Below, one piece after another: positions 59,334 to 64,000 of a DNA stretch of 64,000 nucleotides. Made by a program: the position numbers and the translations under genes. Below the pieces are notes generated by a model, which was not told where the DNA came from, ran no database searches, and saw only the letters and a program-made list of their open reading frames with translations. The stretch spans positions 65,832-129,831 of the forward strand of contig DASSBG010000008.1 of assembly GCA_035699085.1 (NCBI GenBank), written 5' to 3'. The stretch comes from DASSBG01 sp035699085 (GTDB taxonomy: Bacteria > Pseudomonadota > Gammaproteobacteria > Xanthomonadales > Rhodanobacteraceae). Position 1 is the stretch's first letter. Each line of letters opens with the position of its first letter.

Positions 59334-61547
59334 ATGGTTCGTCCATCCGCTGCACGTGCTCCCTGGCCCACGGCCACCTTGCTGTTCTGGGGCGTCGTCG
59401 CCCTGCTGCTGGTCGTCCCGGTGCAGATGGGCCTGGCTTATCTCCACGCCGGCGGGTTCATCTGGCGCGGGCTGCTCGCCAGCCTGGGACTGGTCGGGCT
59501 GCTGGTGGCGCTGTCGGCGCTGGCGCCGCGTGCCCGCCTCGCCTGGGGCACGGTCGTCGGCATCCTGGTGATTGCGCTGTTTTTCCTGCGCATGCTGTTC
59601 TTCGGTCTGACGCGCTTTTCCGGGCGCGCCTTCGATGCCGGCTTCTTCCTCAGCCTGCAGGGCGAGTCGGTCGACGTGGCCTGGAACCAGTACTTCTATC
59701 TGTTTGCGCTGTTCGGCCTTGGGGCGCTGGTCCTGCTCGCGGGCTTCATTTTCGCCGCCCGCTGGCTGCGCACGCCGCGACCGCTGGCGGCCGGCATCCT
59801 TGCCTTGCTGTCGCTGGCAGCGATTGCCGCCGGCTACCGCACCACGCCAGTATGGCAGCTCGCCAGCGCGGTGCAGCACTGGTACGCGCCCAAGGTGCTG
59901 ACGCTGCCGCCGTCGCGCCTGGCGATGTGGAAGCAAAGCCCGCTGATCAACATCAACCTTGTGCCGAAGCAGGCGCTGCACGCGACCGCCGCGTCGCCGC
60001 CGAAAAACCTGATCCTGCTCTACATCGAATCCGGCGGCGTGGCGATGGCGCCGGCGCGGCAATACCCGGGCCTGATGCGGAACATGCAGCGCCTGATCGC
60101 CGAGCACGGCTACGTGCCGCACATCCACGCCAGCAGCTACGTGACCATCGAAGGCCTGGTCAACACCCAGTGCGGCACGCTGTTCCCGTTCGCGCAGGGC
60201 AGCGACTCGATGGCCGGCTTCGACCACATGCTCGACGAGATGCCCTGCCTCGGCGACGTGCTGGCCGCCGCCGGCTACCGCCAGAGCTACCTCGGCGGTT
60301 CGGGCAAGAGCTTCGCCGGCAAGGGCCGCTTCCTGGAGCTGCACGGCTACGACAAGGTGATGGGCATCCGCGACTGGGCAAAGCAGGGCCTGTACCAGCG
60401 GCCGGACACCTGGGGCCTGAGCGACGCGGACCTGTTCAAGCAGTCCTTCGCCGAGCTGAAACGGCTGAAGGCCAGCGGCCACCCGTGGAACCTCACCCTG
60501 CTGACCATCGGCAGCCACCTGCCCGGCTTCTTCTACAAGGAGTGCACGCCGTACGGCGACGGCAGCAAGCGTTTCCTCAACGCCGTGCACTGCAGCGACG
60601 AGTTGATCGGCCGCTGGGTGGCCAAGCTGAAGGCCGACGGCTGGCTGGACAACGCCATCCTCGTCATCACCGGCGACCACCAGATTTTCCCCAACCCGCT
60701 GATGAAGCAGCTGTTCGGCGACGAGGCGGTGGCCGACCACCGGCTGCCGTTCGTGGTGATCGGCCACGACCTGCCGCAGCCGAAGCAGCACGACGGCGCA
60801 GGCTTCGACATCGCGCCCACGCTGCTCGACCTGCTCGGCGTGCGCAGCAACGCGCGCTTCGCGCTGGGCCGCTCGCTGCTGCGCGACGACCGCAGCCTGC
60901 CCTACTATCCCTCGCGCTACATCGACATTCTCGGCGAGCAGCGCTACGGCGCCGGCGACGACTTCCACTGCGACCCGGGCAACACCACGCGCATCCCCGG
61001 CGCGCAGCCGCCGTCGCGCTGCGAACGCGCCGAGCTCGACACCATCCTGGAGGGCCAGGCCGCCGCCTACTCCGCACCGCCGCCGCAGATGCGCTGCAAT
61101 GCGGCTGAGCCGCTGCTGGTGCGGGTGCCGACGGCCGCGGGTGCACCGCTGGAAGTACGCCTCACCGGCAGCGAGCAGGCCGGCCGGTTCACCTGGAGCG
61201 AACGTCACGTCACGCCTGAAAAGCCGGGCCTGTACCTGCTGACGCTGGATGCGCAAGGCAAGCTGCTCGACCGCCAGTACGCGCCTCCGGACGCCATCGC
61301 CAAGACCTTTGCCGAGCAGCCCGAATTCGCGGGCGCGGCGCTGCTGCTTGTATGGCGCCCCGGCGATGGCAAGCCGCCGGTCGCGCTGCCGGGTTGGGTG
61401 CGCGCGCTCGGTGCCGGCGACGGCGGCGGTGCCTGGCTGTTCGCACTGCCCGGCACCGCCGCGCCCGCCCTCGTCGAGCATGTGCCGCGAGGACAGACTC
61501 TGTCGCTGCCGCCGCAGCGCTGCCGGGACCTGTTGGCTGGTCCCTGA
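59334..61547 (+). CDS. LTA-synthase-type sulfatase / phosphoglycerol transferase
   Basis: The 737-residue inner-membrane protein has about five helices in residues 12-165 and a periplasmic sulfatase-fold domain (about 220-530). It begins with NLILLYIESGGV, has SSYVTIEGLVNTQCGTLFPF (the likely Thr nucleophile is here) and the metal-binding ITGDHQIFP. A C-terminal beta-rich domain with several Cys follows. Family members transfer phosphoglycerol to lipid or glucan acceptors. The precise acceptor is unknown. It is divergent from the amidohydrolase. Confidence 0.87.
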   Translation: MVRPSAARAPWPTATLLFWGVVALLLVVPVQMGLAYLHAGGFIWRGLLASLGLVGLLVALSALAPRARLAWGTVVGILVIALFFLRMLFFGLTRFSGRAFDAGFFLSLQGESVDVAWNQYFYLFALFGLGALVLLAGFIFAARWLRTPRPLAAGILALLSLAAIAAGYRTTPVWQLASAVQHWYAPKVLTLPPSRLAMWKQSPLININLVPKQALHATAASPPKNLILLYIESGGVAMAPARQYPGLMRNMQRLIAEHGYVPHIHASSYVTIEGLVNTQCGTLFPFAQGSDSMAGFDHMLDEMPCLGDVLAAAGYRQSYLGGSGKSFAGKGRFLELHGYDKVMGIRDWAKQGLYQRPDTWGLSDADLFKQSFAELKRLKASGHPWNLTLLTIGSHLPGFFYKECTPYGDGSKRFLNAVHCSDELIGRWVAKLKADGWLDNAILVITGDHQIFPNPLMKQLFGDEAVADHRLPFVVIGHDLPQPKQHDGAGFDIAPTLLDLLGVRSNARFALGRSLLRDDRSLPYYPSRYIDILGEQRYGAGDDFHCDPGNTTRIPGAQPPSRCERAELDTILEGQAAAYSAPPPQMRCNAAEPLLVRVPTAAGAPLEVRLTGSEQAGRFTWSERHVTPEKPGLYLLTLDAQGKLLDRQYAPPDAIAKTFAEQPEFAGAALLLVWRPGDGKPPVALPGWVRALGAGDGGGAWLFALPGTAAPALVEHVPRGQTLSLPPQRCRDLLAGP

Positions 61548-61687
61548 CCCGCGGCGGCAGCGCGGCAGCTTCATCCCGCTGAAGCGGCCTGCGACGCTCA
61601 CTTGCGGCGCGCCGCGTCGCGGGACCACAATCGGCGCAGCCGCGCCGGCGTACGCCACGCCGGCACGCTCGACAGGAGATGTTGCCA

Positions 61688-62176
61688 ATGGCGCAGGAAC
61701 CGCAGTCGGACCAGCTGCACGTGCTGCAGCAAATGCTGGAGCAGTCGGTGCAGCGAACCACGATGTCGGCGGAGCGCTCGCGCATGTCGGCCGAGCGGTC
61801 CGAGATGTCGTCCGAGCGCACTTACCTCAACGCCGAGCGCACGCTGTCGGTGTGGGTGCGCACGGCGCTGTCGCTGATGATCTTCGGCATCGCCATCGCC
61901 CGCTTCGAACTGCTGCTGATGGAGGCGCCGAGCAAAGGCGTGCATGTTGGGGCCTACGCCGACGCCATCTCGACCTGGACCGGCTTCGCCCTGATCGCCT
62001 TCGGCACCGTGATGTCACTGGCCACCGGACTGCGCTTCCTGGCCTATGCCGTGCGCTACCGGCGCAACCACGCCCTGCCCTCCCGCCACGCGCCCTACCT
62101 CGCCACGAGCTTCGCCCTGCTCGTCGTGCTGTTCGGCGTCGCCCTGCTCGCCATGCTCGCCGGCTTCGCGCGCTAG
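61688..62176 (+). CDS. DUF202 (YidH-like) membrane protein
   Basis: The 162-residue protein has an N-terminal soluble segment and three membrane helices. The DUF202 signature is RTYLNAERTLSVWVRTALSLMIFGIAI. Just before it, a seven-residue motif (MSAERSR-type) repeats four times at about residues 26-52, a strongly heptad coiled-coil segment. I chose the ATG at 61688 because AGGAG lies nine bases upstream; the ATG at 61679 is too close to it. Function is unknown. Confidence 0.88.
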   Translation: MAQEPQSDQLHVLQQMLEQSVQRTTMSAERSRMSAERSEMSSERTYLNAERTLSVWVRTALSLMIFGIAIARFELLLMEAPSKGVHVGAYADAISTWTGFALIAFGTVMSLATGLRFLAYAVRYRRNHALPSRHAPYLATSFALLVVLFGVALLAMLAGFAR

Positions 62177-62374
62177 GACCTGCCGCGACCACCGTCCGCA
62201 CCTTCGCGAAACGGGTTGCCGGCAGTCGTTCACTGGCGATCTAACCTGCGGCGCCTGGCAGCCAGCGGGCAACCATGTGCGCGGTCGAGCGGTCGAGGGT
62301 TGCTATCGCAGGGCGCGCGGCGCTTGGGCTTGTCCTCCACCGCGTACGCCGCCGGAGTCTGTCTGGAAGTCTTT

Positions 62375-63838
62375 TCAGTCGGCGCGGCGCGTAATCGCGA
62401 CTTCGGGTGCGGCGCTGAGCGGCGCGGCGACCTCTTCCAGCGGGCGGCGCTCGGCGGCGACGCCGAGCCACAGTTCGACGCCGGCGGCGGCCAGCATCAG
62501 CACGGCGGCGAACAGGTAGCCGACGCAGACGGCGGCGCGCGAGCCGGTGCCGATCAGCGCGCCGAACAGCCATGGGGCCAGCAGGCCGCCGACGGCGGTG
62601 CCGACGGCGTAGAACAGGGCGATGGACAGCGCGCGGATCTCCAACGGGAACACTTCGCTCACTGTGAGGTAGGCGGCGCTGGCGGCGGCCGAGGCAAAGA
62701 AGAAGATCACCGTCCACGCTGCGGTTTGCGCCGTCGCCGACAGCAGGCCCTCGGCAAACAGCGCGCCGGTGGCGGCCAGCAGCAGCGCCGAGATCGCGTA
62801 GGTCGCGGCGATCATCGGTTTGCGACCGAAGCGGTCAAACCACGGGCCGAGCAGCAACGGGCCGAGGAAGTTGCCCAGCGCGAATGGCAGCAGGTAGAGG
62901 CCGATCAGGCTCGGCTTGATGCCGTAGAAGTTGGTCAGCACCAGCGCGTAGGTGAAGAAGATCGCGTTGTACATGAAGGCCTGGGCGATCATCAGCGCCA
63001 GGCCCAGCGCGCTGCGCCGGCGGTAGGCGACGAGCAAGGTGCGGGCGACGATGGCGAGGCCGAAGTGGCGGCGTGGATGCAGCGTCAGTCGTGGCAGCGG
63101 TCCCTCGCCGAAGCAGGCGCCGCTGCGCCGCTCGATCTGCGCCATGGCCGCCTCGGCACGCTCGGCGTAGCCGTGGGTCAGCAGCCAGCGCGGGCTCTCC
63201 GGCAGCACGCGCCGCAGGACGATTACCAGCAGGCCGATCAGCGCGCCGAGGCCGAAGCCGACGCGCCAGCCGATATCGACCGGCAGCAGCGCCGGATCGA
63301 GCAGCACCAGCGTCGCGGCCGAGCCCATCGCCGCGCCGATCCAGTAGCTGCCGTTGATGCCCAGATCGATGCGCCCGCGCAGGCGCGCCGGGATCAGCTC
63401 GTCGATGACCGAGTTGATCGCGCCGTATTCGCCGCCGATGCCGGCGCCAGTGAAGAAGCGGAAAGCCGCGAAGCTCCAGAAGTCCCAGGCGAAAGCGCTG
63501 AGCGCGACGCCGACCAGGTAGACGCCGACGGTGATGGTGAACAGTCGTTTGCGGCCGAAGCGGTCGGTCAGGTAGCCGAAGCCGAGCGCGCCGAGCACCG
63601 CGCCGCCAAGATAGGCCGAGCCGAGCAGGCCAATGGCGGTGCTGTCGAGGCCGAGCGTCTGCGGCTCCTGCAGCACGCCGCTGATGGTGCCGATGAAGGT
63701 CACCTCGAGGCCATCGAGGATCCAGGTGATGCCCAGCGCCGCGATCACCAGCCAGTGGAAGCGGCTCCACGGCAGGCGGTCAAGCCGCGCCGGGATGTCG
63801 CTGGTGATCGGCGCCAGCGGGTCGGCTGCCGCGCTCAT
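62375..63838 (-). CDS. MFS transporter, sugar/metabolite porter type
   Basis: The 487-residue inner-membrane protein has twelve helices. It contains the paired loop motifs DRFGRKRL and DRFGRKPM, PESPRWLLTHG after helix 6 and an early LDGLEVTFIGTISGVL. These mark a proton symporter of the sugar porter or aromatic-acid/metabolite type. The substrate is unknown. There is no regulatory or catabolic gene next to it. The start is the ATG at 63838. Confidence 0.9.
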   Translation of the reverse strand: MSAAADPLAPITSDIPARLDRLPWSRFHWLVIAALGITWILDGLEVTFIGTISGVLQEPQTLGLDSTAIGLLGSAYLGGAVLGALGFGYLTDRFGRKRLFTITVGVYLVGVALSAFAWDFWSFAAFRFFTGAGIGGEYGAINSVIDELIPARLRGRIDLGINGSYWIGAAMGSAATLVLLDPALLPVDIGWRVGFGLGALIGLLVIVLRRVLPESPRWLLTHGYAERAEAAMAQIERRSGACFGEGPLPRLTLHPRRHFGLAIVARTLLVAYRRRSALGLALMIAQAFMYNAIFFTYALVLTNFYGIKPSLIGLYLLPFALGNFLGPLLLGPWFDRFGRKPMIAATYAISALLLAATGALFAEGLLSATAQTAAWTVIFFFASAAASAAYLTVSEVFPLEIRALSIALFYAVGTAVGGLLAPWLFGALIGTGSRAAVCVGYLFAAVLMLAAAGVELWLGVAAERRPLEEVAAPLSAAPEVAITRRAD

Positions 63839-63877
63839 GGCGACAGGGTAGCAGCCGGGATTCCGGAATCGGCAGCC

Positions 63878-64000
63878 GGGATTCGGGATTCGGGATTCGG
63901 GATTCGGGATTCGGGATTCGGGATTCGGGATTCGGGATTCGGGATTCGGGATTCGGGATTCGGGATTCGGGATTCGGGATTCGGGATTCGGGATTCGGGA
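63878..64000. repeat. Heptanucleotide tandem repeat (GGGATTC)n
   Basis: At least 17 perfect units of GGGATTC run from 63878 to the window end. Degenerate units precede it at 63855-63877. It lies just upstream of the MFS gene start. Confidence 0.95.

Noticed and set aside
57861..61688. 1275-codon minus-strand open frame
   Set aside because: Only the part from 59201 down encodes a recognisable protein (amidohydrolase). The remainder is the antisense shadow of the sulfatase gene, kept open by GC bias.
63878..64000. GGGATTC tract as a telomere-like or replicon end
   Set aside because: It lies inside an otherwise ordinary chromosome section beside a gene, and similar degenerate GGGATTC pieces occur in other intergenic regions of this window.

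Overview
The window is GC-rich bacterial chromosome with the gene content and order of a gammaproteobacterium of the Xanthomonadales/Lysobacterales (Rhodanobacter, Lysobacter or Xanthomonas type). Evidence: the pncC-recA-recX-alaS-csrA block followed by tRNA-Ser, the nnrD-tsaE-amiC block opposite queG, pcnB-folK-panB-panC, dapA-bamC opposite gcvR-bcp-phoH-thiD, DUF3667/DUF763/DUF4097 proteins, and many intergenic palindromic REP-like repeats around the core TTGGGGTTCGCTNCGCTCA. I cannot name the species.

Layout. 1-2650 is the end of an integrated element: six small genes chained by short overlaps lead into a tyrosine integrase whose 3' end faces the 3' end of an intact tRNA-Lys(CTT), the probable attachment site. 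2654-3307 is a five-tRNA operon on the minus strand (Arg-ACG, Pro-TGG, Arg-TCT, His-GTG, Lys-CTT) with a strong promoter. 3783-30155 is mostly housekeeping: tRNA-Ser, csrA, alaS, recX, recA, pncC; amiC, tsaE, nnrD; queG; pantothenate and folate genes with pcnB; tRNA-Glu; dapA-bamC; gcvR, bcp, phoH, thiD; ppsA. It is interrupted at 23.3-27.4 kb by an outer-membrane barrel gene and a two-gene secreted zinc-metallopeptidase operon. 30.2-48.4 kb is more accessory: SDR, dienelactone hydrolase, transporters (two MFS, one MATE), a TolB-like/TPR protein, DUF763, a CTERM-like surface protein, a 0.9-kb array of inverted REP pairs, DUF3667, CBS, DUF4097, DUF3606, a diguanylate cyclase and OsmC. 48.4-64 kb holds an HWE-type sensor kinase, a translationally coupled pair of PQQ glucose dehydrogenase (gcd) and a PqqU/YncD-like TonB receptor, an M28 peptidase, an amidohydrolase, an LTA-synthase-type sulfatase, a DUF202 protein, an MFS transporter and a heptanucleotide repeat running off the window end.

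How the genes work together. The clearest functional module outside core metabolism is gcd-pqqU: a periplasmic quinoprotein that needs PQQ and the outer-membrane receptor predicted to import PQQ, with overlapping stop and start codons and no PQQ biosynthesis genes in view. The second is the secreted leishmanolysin-like peptidase with its small secreted partner. Signal and stress functions (GGEEF cyclase with I-site, HWE kinase, OsmC, Bcp) are scattered singly. REP-like palindromes sit at the 3' ends of several genes and look like the main mobile or repeat component of this chromosome section.
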